From the NCBI GenBank assembly GCA_964407285.1, contig CAYOVG010000041.1, forward strand, positions 1 through 28,040: a stretch of DNA of 28,040 nucleotides, in the 5' to 3' direction. Positions 7,703 through 16,020 of the stretch are shown one piece after another. The stretch comes from CAYOVG01 sp964407285 (GTDB lineage Bacteria > Desulfobacterota > Syntrophobacteria > Syntrophobacterales > Syntrophobacteraceae). The position numbers and the translations under genes were made by a program. Within the stretch, counting starts at the first letter, position 1. Every line of letters begins with the position of its first letter. Below the pieces are notes generated by a model, which saw only the letters and a list, made by a program, of their open reading frames with translations, was not told the DNA's origin and ran no database searches.

Positions 7703-8794
7703 TTACAATATGAGCATGGCGTCGCCGTAGCTGAAAAAACGGTAACCGGTCCGCACGGCTTCCCGGTAAGCGTTCAAAATGGTTTCCCTCCCGGCGAACG
7801 CGGACACCAGGAACAGCAGGGTGGATTTGGGCAGGTGGAAATTGGTGATCATGGCGTCCACGACCGTAAAACGGTAGCCGGGATAGATGTAATGGTCGCA
7901 GGCCCCCGAAAACGCGGAGACCTTTCCGTTCGGGGAGAGCGTCCCCGCCCATTCAAGCGTCCGTACCGCCGTGGTGCCCACGGCCACGATTCGGCGGCCT
8001 TCCCGCCTCGCGCTCTCGATTCGCCCGGCCGCCTCCGGCGATATTTCCGCATATTCGGAGTGAATGCGGTGTTCCCGTATATCCTCGACCCTCACGGGCG
8101 AAAAGGTCCCATACCCGACATGGAGGGTCACTCCGACCGGCTCGACCCCCATGGCCTCGAGTTCCTCCAGGAGTTCCCTCGAAAAGTGGAGCCCGGCGGT
8201 GGGGGCCGCCACGGCGCCGGGCCGGGCGGCATAGACCGTCTGGTAGGCGGCGGCATCGTCCAACCGCGGACACTCTCCGCCCTCCCGGTCTCTCTGGATA
8301 TAGGGAGGGAGCGGCACTTCCCCCACTTCCGCCAGCAGATCCAGGAGCGGTAGAGAATTCGGAAAACGGACCCGCGTCTTTCCCTCTTCCGCTGTGGTCA
8401 GCACTTCCGCCCGCAGACCGTTTTCCAGGGTGACGACGCTCCCGGCGCGGGTCGGCTTGGCGGCCTTGACCAGGCAGATATATCCTTCCTTCCGGCCGAG
8501 TTCGGGCTCCTTGTACGGGTCCAGCACCAGGAGTTCGATCCGGCCTCCCGTGTCCTTGCGGCCTTTCAGCCGGGCCGGGACGACGCGGGTATCGTTCAAC
8601 ACGAGGACATCGCCCTTCCGGAGGTAATGACGGATGTCCTCAAAGCACCGGTGCGCCAGGTCCCGCGATGAGCGGTCCAGCACCAGCAGTCGCGACGCGC
8701 CACGCCTGCAGGAAGGGACCTGCGCTATGTATTCCGTCGGGAGATGGTAGTCGTAGTCGCCGAGAAAAAAGGCCGTTTCCGGATTGCCCTCCAA
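7703..8794 (-). CDS. queA: S-adenosylmethionine:tRNA ribosyltransferase-isomerase
   Basis: The 363-aa enzyme transfers and isomerises the ribosyl part of SAM onto 7-aminomethyl-7-deazaguanine in tRNA, giving epoxyqueuosine, the penultimate queuosine step. Landmarks: DYDYHLPTEYIAQ near the N-terminus, LNDTRVVPARL at 67-77, VPLPPYI, YQTVYA at 184-189, and APTAGLHF at 197-204 followed by HVGYGTFSPV. It ends with FFSYGDAMLIL, as is typical, so it is complete. I take the TTG at 8794 as start: no ATG lies before the conserved DYDYHLP, and the TTG follows four bases after the stop of the upstream DUF2065 gene, indicating a coupled pair. The exact start is the only weak point. Confidence 0.95.
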   Translation of the reverse strand: MEGNPETAFFLGDYDYHLPTEYIAQVPSCRRGASRLLVLDRSSRDLAHRCFEDIRHYLRKGDVLVLNDTRVVPARLKGRKDTGGRIELLVLDPYKEPELGRKEGYICLVKAAKPTRAGSVVTLENGLRAEVLTTAEEGKTRVRFPNSLPLLDLLAEVGEVPLPPYIQRDREGGECPRLDDAAAYQTVYAARPGAVAAPTAGLHFSRELLEELEAMGVEPVGVTLHVGYGTFSPVRVEDIREHRIHSEYAEISPEAAGRIESARREGRRIVAVGTTAVRTLEWAGTLSPNGKVSAFSGACDHYIYPGYRFTVVDAMITNFHLPKSTLLFLVSAFAGRETILNAYREAVRTGYRFFSYGDAMLIL

Positions 8795-8798
8795 TTAC

Positions 8799-8999
8799 CT
8801 ACCCCCCATGCCTCCTGCCCACGTAGACGAAAGCGAGACCCACGATCATGAGGAGGATTCCGAGTACTCTGAGGTGGCGGCTGGGCCGTGTCATCAATTG
8901 ATGGAACCAGCCCTTCAAGTGATCCGGAAAGGCAAAATAGGGCAGCCCTTCGAAAAAACAAATCAACCCTACCATGGTCATGAGATATTCCACGTGCAT
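8799..8999 (-). CDS. DUF2065 family small membrane protein (YjeT-like)
   Basis: The 66-aa protein matches DUF2065: an N-terminal hydrophobic segment with LICFFEGLPYFAFPDHLKGW, a short polar link (LMTRPSRHLRVLG) and a second hydrophobic segment (ILLMIVGLAFVYVG). Two membrane-spanning helices are expected; the family's function is not known. ATG 8999 has GGAGG ten bases upstream. The stop lies four bases before the queA TTG, so it is the first gene of a two-gene operon. The pairing with queA may be incidental. Confidence 0.85.
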   Translation of the reverse strand: MHVEYLMTMVGLICFFEGLPYFAFPDHLKGWFHQLMTRPSRHLRVLGILLMIVGLAFVYVGRRHGG

Positions 9000-10021
9000 T
9001 CCTGTTGTACCTCCAAAGCTTCAATAATTCTTCCGGTGTTTGCGTGTGAATGGCCTTACGTAATTTCCGGGCGGCACGTAGAGAGGCGTGGAGCGCGCCA
9101 CGGCGCTGTAATGCCCCGCCATGTCGGCGGGCGTCCCCTCCGAATCTTCCTTACGTGCTGGAAATTACAAGATTATGAGCATAAAAACGGGAGCGAGGCA
9201 AGAGGAAAAATTCGTTTTTGCAAGGAATGAGGGTTCTCCGTCCCATTTGACGCCGTCCCGTGCGTACTGTCGCCCGAAGCACACAACCATGGAGAGTATG
9301 AGCCATTATAGGCGGTTAACCGGTAACGCCGACCGAATCCCATGCGTGTACGGAGTATCCTATGAGACTTGAATTTGTCCTTGCGATCCCGAGCGTTTTT
9401 CTGTAATAAGCATTTTGACGCTATTCGCATCCCATACCAGGAACTTATTCAACCAGCGGCTACATCATTTCGATTTCCTGTTCTTATACGCCAGTGCATG
9501 GATATAGGGAACGACGTCGGCGATTTCCCGTCGATTCGGATGACGCATGGTCCGTGTCTTCAACGGGCTTGGGCTATTTCTGAAATCCAAAATACCGGCC
9601 CATGGCGGGACCGGGAAGACTTCGCGTCCCCGCTCCGCAATGGAGTGGTAACCACAATTCTGGAAATCACCCCATATGGTTGCCGTGAAATACGATGTGC
9701 CCGGGAGTGTGAGGGGAGAGATGCGCCAAGACGGTCTTTTTCACATTCCACGTACGGTCACGGTCTGCTTACATGCTTTTCCGTCAACCCGTGCGCCGAC
9801 ACTCGGTCTGAAAATCGGAGGTCGCGACACAACGGGCATTGAGCCGGAACTTGGGGGCCGGAGAAACCGGGGAGAACTCCATGGACGACCTGGACGGCCC
9901 GGGAGCAGGGCCGGTCGAGTCACGAGAGTAATGTAAAACCTCTCTTTGCTCTGCTCACCTTTTCCCGGCGTCGTCCGGCGCAGGGAGCATGTTGTGTCGC
10001 TTCGCAAAGATGGAGTGGACA
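9000..10021. other. Intergenic region of about 1 kb with no convincing gene
   Basis: Every open frame here is short, lacks a supportable start, and gives composition unlike a protein family. The stretch is mixed in base composition and somewhat less GC-rich near 9170-9500. It holds the inverted repeat at 9060-9168. I see no tRNA cloverleaf, no riboswitch consensus I can match, and no insertion-sequence ends. It separates the divergently transcribed DUF2065-queA pair from the NHL gene, so both promoters should lie in it. Confidence 0.6.
9060..9168. repeat. Long imperfect inverted repeat with inner GC hairpin
   Basis: GTAATTTCC...CACGTA at 9060-9080 is matched in reverse complement by TACGTGCTGGAAATTAC at 9152-9168. 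The outer nine and inner six bases pair perfectly; four extra bases lie in the left arm. Between the arms, CCCGCC-ATGTC-GGCGGG (about 9115-9131) forms a second perfect stem. The element lies just upstream of the DUF2065 gene. Confidence 0.55.
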
Positions 10022-13000
10022 ATGAAGGTATGGAAGCTCAAAATATCCGCTATTTTCTGGTTCTTTTCTCTCGGTTTGATCCATTTTCTTTCTTCTGGAA
10101 TACTGAGCGTTTTCCTGGTAACCGACGCCTTCGGCCAAAGTGTGCGGTATCTATCTCGACTGGGCAGTGACCTTACAGCCGATGGGCAGTTTGGCTATCC
10201 ATACAGCATAGCCGTGGATGGATTGGGAAATGTTTATGTAGCTGATAGTGTAAACAATCGTATTCAGAAGTTTTCAAGCGACGGTACATTCATTGCCAAG
10301 TGGGGATATTTGGGTCCGGGTGATGGAGAGTTTTTTGAACCGAGTGGTTTAGCAGTGGATGGGTCGGGTAACGTATATGTAGCCGACGGCAAAAACAACC
10401 GCATCCAGAAGTTCACAAGTAGCGGAACATTTGTAAGCAAATGGGGATCTTCAGGCTCGGGCGACGGGCAGTTTGATTACCCGCGGGGCATAGCGCTGGA
10501 TAACTCGGGCAATGTCTACGTAGCCGACATCGGCAACAACCGTATTCAGAAATTTGACAGCAGCGGATCGTTCGTGGCGAAGTGGGGAACTAACGGTACC
10601 GGCGACGGGCAATTCAATCATCCCGAAGGCGTAGCGGTAAACGGCTCGGGCGATGTATACGTCCTCGATACCGGTAACCAACGCATTCAGGTGTTTACCG
10701 ACAGCGGGGCCTTTGTTTCCAAATGGGGTTCCAGCGGTTCGGGTGACGGGCAGTTTTCTTTCTACTGGGGTGGCGGCGGTCTGACACTGGATAGTTCGGG
10801 TAATGTCTATGTGGCCGACAGCAGCAATAACCGTATCCAGAAATTTACGAGCAGCGGGACCTTCATTACCAAGTGGGGAACTGGTGGAACAGGTGATGGA
10901 CAGTTTGCTTATCCTTCGAGCGCGGCGGTGGACGGTCAGGGTAATATCTATGTGTCCGACGCGGAAAACTACCGCATTCAGAAGCTTACGAGCAGTGGAG
11001 TTTTCGTCTCAAAATGGGGCGCCGACGCCATGGCGGACGGACACTTTCGCTACCCCGACGGTGTGGCGGTGGATAGTTCGGGTAACATCTACGTGACCGA
11101 TGCCCAGAACCGCGTTCAGGTGTTTACAAGCAGCGGGGCCTTTATGGGCAAATGGGGTTCCGACGGCTCAAACGACGGACAGTTCAGCGGCCCGCGTGGA
11201 ATAGCGGTAGATGGCGCGGACAACATCTATGTAGCCGACGGCGGCAACAACCGCATTCAGGTATTTGACGGCAGCGGAAACTTTATCACGAAATGGGGGA
11301 CCTATGGCGCAGGTGACGGGCAATTCAATCAGCCTCTCGGCATAGCGGTGAACGGATCGGGACACGTCTATGTCGCCGACAGCGGCAACAACCGGATTCA
11401 GAAATTCGACGGAAGCGGGTCGTTCCTTTCCGAATGGGGATCTTACGGTACGGGTGACGGGCAATTCAAATATCCGCAAGGCGTTGGAGTGGACAGCTCC
11501 GGAAGCGTCTATGTGGCCGATACGGAAAACTACCGCATTCAGAAGTTCGACGGCAATGGGAACTTCATCGCCGCCTGGGGCGTTTACGGCAGTGAGAGCG
11601 GCCGGTTCGTCTGCCCTGACTCCATAGGAGTGGACGGCGCGGACAACATCTACGTGACGGACAGTTGCAGCCACCATGTCCAGGTGTTTTCAAGCGACGG
11701 GACCTTCATCGCCACGTGGGGATCTTTCGGTTCGGGCGACGGATTGCTCGACAAACCGAACGGCATAGCCGTGCATGGCTCCGGCAAAGCTTATGTCGCG
11801 GACGAATTCAACCACCGTATCCAGGTCTTCCAGGTGGATTTGGCCTACAGCATTCCGGAGATACCCTTCCTGTTCAAATGGGGATCGGATATTTCCGCGG
11901 ACGGTAGCATGTTGAATCCCGAGTGGATAGCAGTAGACGGGGCCGGTTACGTCTATGTGGCGGACACATGGAACCACCGTATTCAAAAATTCGCCGGCGA
12001 CGGGACTTTCATCGCTAAATGGGGATCTTACGGCTCGGATGACGGACAGTTCATCGAGCCGCGCGGCATAGCCTTGGACGGCTCGGGCAATGTCTATGTG
12101 GCGGATACGAAGAACCACCGCATCCAGGTTTTCACGAGCAGCGGGACTTTCACGGCAAAGAGAGGCTCTTACGGTTCAGGCGACGGGCTTTTGAACAATC
12201 CCCGCTCCATTGCGATCGACAGTTCGGACAATCTGTACGTAGCCGATACGAACAACCATCGTATCCAGGTCTTCGACAGCAGCGGAGCATTCGTTGCGAA
12301 GTGGGGGTCCGGCGGTTCGGGCGACGGGGAATTCAATCAACCCTATGCCGTGGCGGTGGACAGTTCGAACAATGTGTATGTCGCCGACGCTTACAATTAC
12401 CGCATCCAGGTGTTCTCGAGCAGCGGAGCCTTTGTTTCCAAATGGGGAACTTACGGCTCGGGCGACGGGCAATTCATGCGAGCGGTCGGCGTAACGCCGG
12501 ATGGTTCGGGCAATATTTATGTGACCGATAACAATGGCGAATCCGACGTAACCCGCATCCAGGTATTTTCAAGCAGCGGCGGCTTCATCAGAAAATGGGG
12601 CTCCTACGGTACAGGAGACGGGCAGTTCGGCGCCCTGTGGGGTAGCGTAGGGATAGACGGTTCGGGCAACATTTACGTAGCCGACACGAACAATAACCGT
12701 GTTCAGAAGTTTTCCGGCAGCGGGACCTTCATCACCAAATGGGGCGTCGCCGTTTCGGCTGACGGAAGGCTCCAGTATCCAATTGCCTTGACGACGGATG
12801 CCGCGGGTAATTTCTATGTGGTGGACAGCGGCAATCACCGTATTCAGAAATTCGCGGGGAATGGGGCATTCATCGCAAAATGGGGCTCCTACGGTTCGGG
12901 CGACGGGCAGTTTTGTTGGCCGAACGGCGTGGCTGTGGACGGCTCGGGCAATGTTTATGTTGCAGACTATAGCCACCAGGTATTGAAATTTACAGGGGAT

Positions 13001-15649
13001 GGGACCTTCATCGCCAAGTGGGGCTCCTACGGCTCGGGCGCTGGAGAGTTTCAGTTCAACTGGGGCAGTGGCGTAGCGGTGGATGGCTCGGATAATGTCT
13101 ATGTGGTTGACAGCGGCAACAACCGGATTCAGAAATTCGACGGCAGCGGGACTTATATCACCGAGTGGGGAACTTACGGCGCAGGCGACGGGCGGCTCAA
13201 CAACCCGCTGGGCATTGCGCTGGATGCTTCGGGGAATGTTTTTGTGGCGGACAGCGGCAACAACCGAATCCAGAAATTCACGAGCAGCGGGACTTTTGCG
13301 GCGAAGTGGGGATCGGGTTGGAGTTCTTCAGGTTCCGGTGAAGGGGAGATGAACTACCCAGCCGGTATAGCATTGGATGGCTCGGGGAACATGTACGTGA
13401 TCGACAGCAATAACAGCCGGATTCAAAAGCTGTCGAGCGCCGGAGAACTCACGGCGGAAACGGGGTCCTACGGTACCGGCGACGGGCAGTTTCAAACTCC
13501 GTACGGCGTCGTGGTCGCCGGAACGGGAAACGTCTATGTCGCCGACCTGGGCAACTATCGGATTCAGGTATTCGGAACGACCCCGATCGCCGGCTTCAGC
13601 GCCGGCCCGACCTCGGGCGTTTCGCCCCTGACCGTGAACTTTTCCGACGATTCGATCGGTCCCGTCTCCTCGAGGTTCTGGGACTTCGGAGACGGAGCGA
13701 CAAACGCGGCCGACGCCGACCCCGCTCACACCTTCAACACCGCTACGGACGCGACGTTCACGGTCACATTGACGGTCACCGGTTCCGGAGGATCGACCAG
13801 CACATCCCAGTCCATTTCGGTACTGGCTCCCGCAGCCACCTCGACCATTGCCACTTCGTCCACTACCACAGCCGCCACGACGACGACACCGACTACAACC
13901 ACAACCGCGCCTTCAACCACGGCCCCATCGACCGCTCCCACGACTTCGACCGCGACGACGTCGATCGCCGTCACCGTTCCGCCAACGGCAGTCACCACAT
14001 CCACGTCTGTTCCTTCGACCACGACCATCACGACAACGGTTCCCGCTTCACAGCCCGACATCACCGTCACAGCCGGTTTTACGGACTTCGGTTCGGTACG
14101 CGCCGGCAGTTCCTCTTTGCCTGTTCCGGTGTCGATAGAGAACAGCGGAACCGATACTTTGCACGTATCCGGCATGAGCTTTTCCGACAGCGCCAACTTC
14201 TCCCTCGATCCCGACGGATGCTCAACCACTGCTCCTTCCATCGCAGCAAAGGGCAGTTGCAGCGTTTCAGCGAGGTTTACTCCTCAATCGGAGGGGTCCT
14301 TCGCATCCATGCTGACCATCACATCCGATGATCCCGACACTCCGAGCATGACTCTGACGTTCACGGGCTCCGCCACGGCCCCGGGTATTTCGGTCAGTCC
14401 GTCGAAGCTCGATTTCGGATCGGTGAAGGTGGGCGCTTCGACGGAAAAGGATGTGACCATTTCCAACACCGGTACGGAAAGTCTGAGCGTGAGTTCGATC
14501 TCGCTCTCCGACGATTCGTCGAGCGCCTTCAGCCTGAATGCAGTCGGGGGCTCCAAACCATGCGGCCCCACTCCCATATCCATCGCCGCCGGAGAAAGCT
14601 GCACGGCATCGGTGTCTTTCAGCCCCTACTCGGTGGATGCCTACAAACCCTCTTCCGCCGACGCCAACACGTTTCAGGGCTCCCTCACCATCCAATCCGA
14701 CGACCCCGATACCCCCTCCTTCACGGTGTCCCTTACAGGTGTGGCGACCGTCTCGGGACCATCCCAATCCTTCACCCTATCCGTCCCTGCCGCGACCGCC
14801 GAGAAGACGTCCACGGCCAACGCATACCGGATGGTGGGACTCCCGGTCGTGCCTTCCGATGCCGATGTGTTCTCGGCTCTTTCCCCTGCGTTCGGGGGAG
14901 GCTACGATGCCGGAATATGGCGGATCATGGTCTGCGAGCAGGGGACCAGCTACGTGGAAGTGACCGGCGCGGGGCAGAGCAGCATCGCTTTTGGCCAGGG
15001 ATGGTGGCTCATCTCACGGGACGAGAAAACCATCGAAGTGGAAGGAACGCCGCTCAGCGTGGATTTTCAGAAAGCCCTCTCCGCCGGGTACCAGGTGGTC
15101 GCCTGCCCGTTTCACGACCTGTCGGCGTCCTGGTCGGATGTGACGGGGGATTCGAGCAATGCTTCCCTCGGGCTGGGAAAGAACCTCTACTACTGGGACG
15201 GATCGGGCGAGTACGTCAAGGCATCGAAGATGGATCCGGGCAAAGCCTACTGGGTGTGGGCCGATAACGCGGGGACGCTCACCATCAGGAGAAGCTATGC
15301 ATCCGGCTCCCGTTCCACACGGTTCACATCCTCCACCCAGCCCGCTCCGCCGCCCGGTCCCGGAGCATACGTGCGGGCCTATGCGCCGCAAGGGAGGAGC
15401 AGGAACGGCTCCGGCGCATGGATACAGTGGAACTCCCGGGGCATAGCTCCGCAGGGCCATACCGGGACCGTGAACATCCACGGCTCCACCGATGGAGGGA
15501 AGACCTACTCGCTCATTGCAAAGAACGTGGAGAACACCGGATACTATCTCTGGAAACCGAAGAGCAGAGCGAAAAAGTGCACGATCAGGGTCACCTCCAC
15601 CGTCTATCCGTATATCGGTTCCACCACGGGATTATTCTCCGTCAAATAG
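10022..15649 (+). CDS. Giant secreted NHL-repeat protein with PKD and ASH/HYDIN-like Ig domains
   Basis: The 1875-aa protein starts at ATG 10022 (GGAG six bases upstream; an earlier in-frame start at 9989 is less likely). A signal peptide covers residues 1-38, with a likely cut at AFG/QS. Residues about 48-1185 are 24 NHL repeats of about 47 aa, with the pattern GDGQF-P-GVAVDGSGNVYVAD-NNRIQKF-SSGTF-KWG. A PKD domain follows (about 1189-1270, WDFGDG motif), then a Thr/Ser/Pro-rich linker (1270-1345), two ASH/HYDIN-type choice-of-anchor-D Ig-like domains (1347-1455 and 1456-1580; DFGSV motifs) and an unrecognised C-terminal region. No sorting signal or anchor helix is seen. NHL propellers bind proteins, RNA or ligands; a surface scaffold or adhesin is likely, with partners unknown. 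Confidence 0.93.
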   Translation: MKVWKLKISAIFWFFSLGLIHFLSSGILSVFLVTDAFGQSVRYLSRLGSDLTADGQFGYPYSIAVDGLGNVYVADSVNNRIQKFSSDGTFIAKWGYLGPGDGEFFEPSGLAVDGSGNVYVADGKNNRIQKFTSSGTFVSKWGSSGSGDGQFDYPRGIALDNSGNVYVADIGNNRIQKFDSSGSFVAKWGTNGTGDGQFNHPEGVAVNGSGDVYVLDTGNQRIQVFTDSGAFVSKWGSSGSGDGQFSFYWGGGGLTLDSSGNVYVADSSNNRIQKFTSSGTFITKWGTGGTGDGQFAYPSSAAVDGQGNIYVSDAENYRIQKLTSSGVFVSKWGADAMADGHFRYPDGVAVDSSGNIYVTDAQNRVQVFTSSGAFMGKWGSDGSNDGQFSGPRGIAVDGADNIYVADGGNNRIQVFDGSGNFITKWGTYGAGDGQFNQPLGIAVNGSGHVYVADSGNNRIQKFDGSGSFLSEWGSYGTGDGQFKYPQGVGVDSSGSVYVADTENYRIQKFDGNGNFIAAWGVYGSESGRFVCPDSIGVDGADNIYVTDSCSHHVQVFSSDGTFIATWGSFGSGDGLLDKPNGIAVHGSGKAYVADEFNHRIQVFQVDLAYSIPEIPFLFKWGSDISADGSMLNPEWIAVDGAGYVYVADTWNHRIQKFAGDGTFIAKWGSYGSDDGQFIEPRGIALDGSGNVYVADTKNHRIQVFTSSGTFTAKRGSYGSGDGLLNNPRSIAIDSSDNLYVADTNNHRIQVFDSSGAFVAKWGSGGSGDGEFNQPYAVAVDSSNNVYVADAYNYRIQVFSSSGAFVSKWGTYGSGDGQFMRAVGVTPDGSGNIYVTDNNGESDVTRIQVFSSSGGFIRKWGSYGTGDGQFGALWGSVGIDGSGNIYVADTNNNRVQKFSGSGTFITKWGVAVSADGRLQYPIALTTDAAGNFYVVDSGNHRIQKFAGNGAFIAKWGSYGSGDGQFCWPNGVAVDGSGNVYVADYSHQVLKFTGDGTFIAKWGSYGSGAGEFQFNWGSGVAVDGSDNVYVVDSGNNRIQKFDGSGTYITEWGTYGAGDGRLNNPLGIALDASGNVFVADSGNNRIQKFTSSGTFAAKWGSGWSSSGSGEGEMNYPAGIALDGSGNMYVIDSNNSRIQKLSSAGELTAETGSYGTGDGQFQTPYGVVVAGTGNVYVADLGNYRIQVFGTTPIAGFSAGPTSGVSPLTVNFSDDSIGPVSSRFWDFGDGATNAADADPAHTFNTATDATFTVTLTVTGSGGSTSTSQSISVLAPAATSTIATSSTTTAATTTTPTTTTTAPSTTAPSTAPTTSTATTSIAVTVPPTAVTTSTSVPSTTTITTTVPASQPDITVTAGFTDFGSVRAGSSSLPVPVSIENSGTDTLHVSGMSFSDSANFSLDPDGCSTTAPSIAAKGSCSVSARFTPQSEGSFASMLTITSDDPDTPSMTLTFTGSATAPGISVSPSKLDFGSVKVGASTEKDVTISNTGTESLSVSSISLSDDSSSAFSLNAVGGSKPCGPTPISIAAGESCTASVSFSPYSVDAYKPSSADANTFQGSLTIQSDDPDTPSFTVSLTGVATVSGPSQSFTLSVPAATAEKTSTANAYRMVGLPVVPSDADVFSALSPAFGGGYDAGIWRIMVCEQGTSYVEVTGAGQSSIAFGQGWWLISRDEKTIEVEGTPLSVDFQKALSAGYQVVACPFHDLSASWSDVTGDSSNASLGLGKNLYYWDGSGEYVKASKMDPGKAYWVWADNAGTLTIRRSYASGSRSTRFTSSTQPAPPPGPGAYVRAYAPQGRSRNGSGAWIQWNSRGIAPQGHTGTVNIHGSTDGGKTYSLIAKNVENTGYYLWKPKSRAKKCTIRVTSTVYPYIGSTTGLFSVK
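10163..13577 (+). repeat. 24 tandem NHL repeats arranged as four groups of six
   Basis: The repeats are about 141 bp each and diverge at DNA level but are plain in protein. Repeats 1, 7, 13 and 19 open with a variant ADG motif (DLTADG, DAMADG, DISADG, AVSADG), replacing the GDG found in most others. This divides the array into hexads at about 10163-11020, 11021-11883, 11884-12743 and 12744-13577, that is 858, 863, 860 and 834 bp. Six blades make one closed NHL propeller, so four propellers are predicted. Repeat 12 carries an insertion after its IQVF segment. Confidence 0.9.
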
Positions 15650-16020
15650 GATTGTCCGGGGATTCACAGGCTCCTCCACAGCGAAGACGGAAAGAGGATC
15701 GACCGTAATTTGAAGAGGTTGGAATTACTGCTTGAGGAAGGTGGCGTTGGGCTGTATGATTTCGGCAAGAATGCGGCGCAAGCCGGAGAGAAGCTTCGGC
15801 CGAGCGCGGGGTTCGACGCCGAAATCATACAGAAGGCCCTTCAAGGGGTATCGGCTGGACCCGTTGTGGCGCACCCGCTCGAAGAGAGATGCGATGGAAA
15901 CGACGGCTTTCCAAGCGGCGGGTCGAGGGGCGGCGGTGGATGGAGCCCGGAGAAGGCGATCTCCAGGGCGTTCTCCATTTGATTCGGGGATACTTAACCA
16001 CAGACCGGATTTGGGCGCAG
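15650..16020. other. 371-base gap between the NHL gene and alr; no gene supported
   Basis: A minus-strand frame (15725-16084) ends with a plausible-looking LLSGLRRILAEIIQPNATF segment, but its upstream part is low-complexity and overlaps the alr start, so I do not annotate it. It could be a decayed C-terminus of an unrelated gene. There is no T-tract terminator after the NHL stop and no strong promoter. Confidence 0.5.

Noticed and set aside
8784..9230. A 148-codon plus frame opposite the DUF2065 gene
   Set aside because: The minus frame matches a known small membrane family with a good ribosome binding site.
9369..9842. Open frames in the gap before the NHL gene, considered as a small gene
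   Set aside because: No ribosome binding site, no family features, and overlapping frames of equal length suggest random open frames.
9780..9920. A purine- and GC-rich stretch considered as a cyclic-di-GMP (GEMM) riboswitch before the NHL gene
   Set aside because: I could not place the conserved core or the tetraloop receptor elements of the class.
10163..13577. Regular repeats considered as a CRISPR array
   Set aside because: The period is about 141 bp, in frame, and codes for NHL repeats; there are no short direct repeats with unique spacers.
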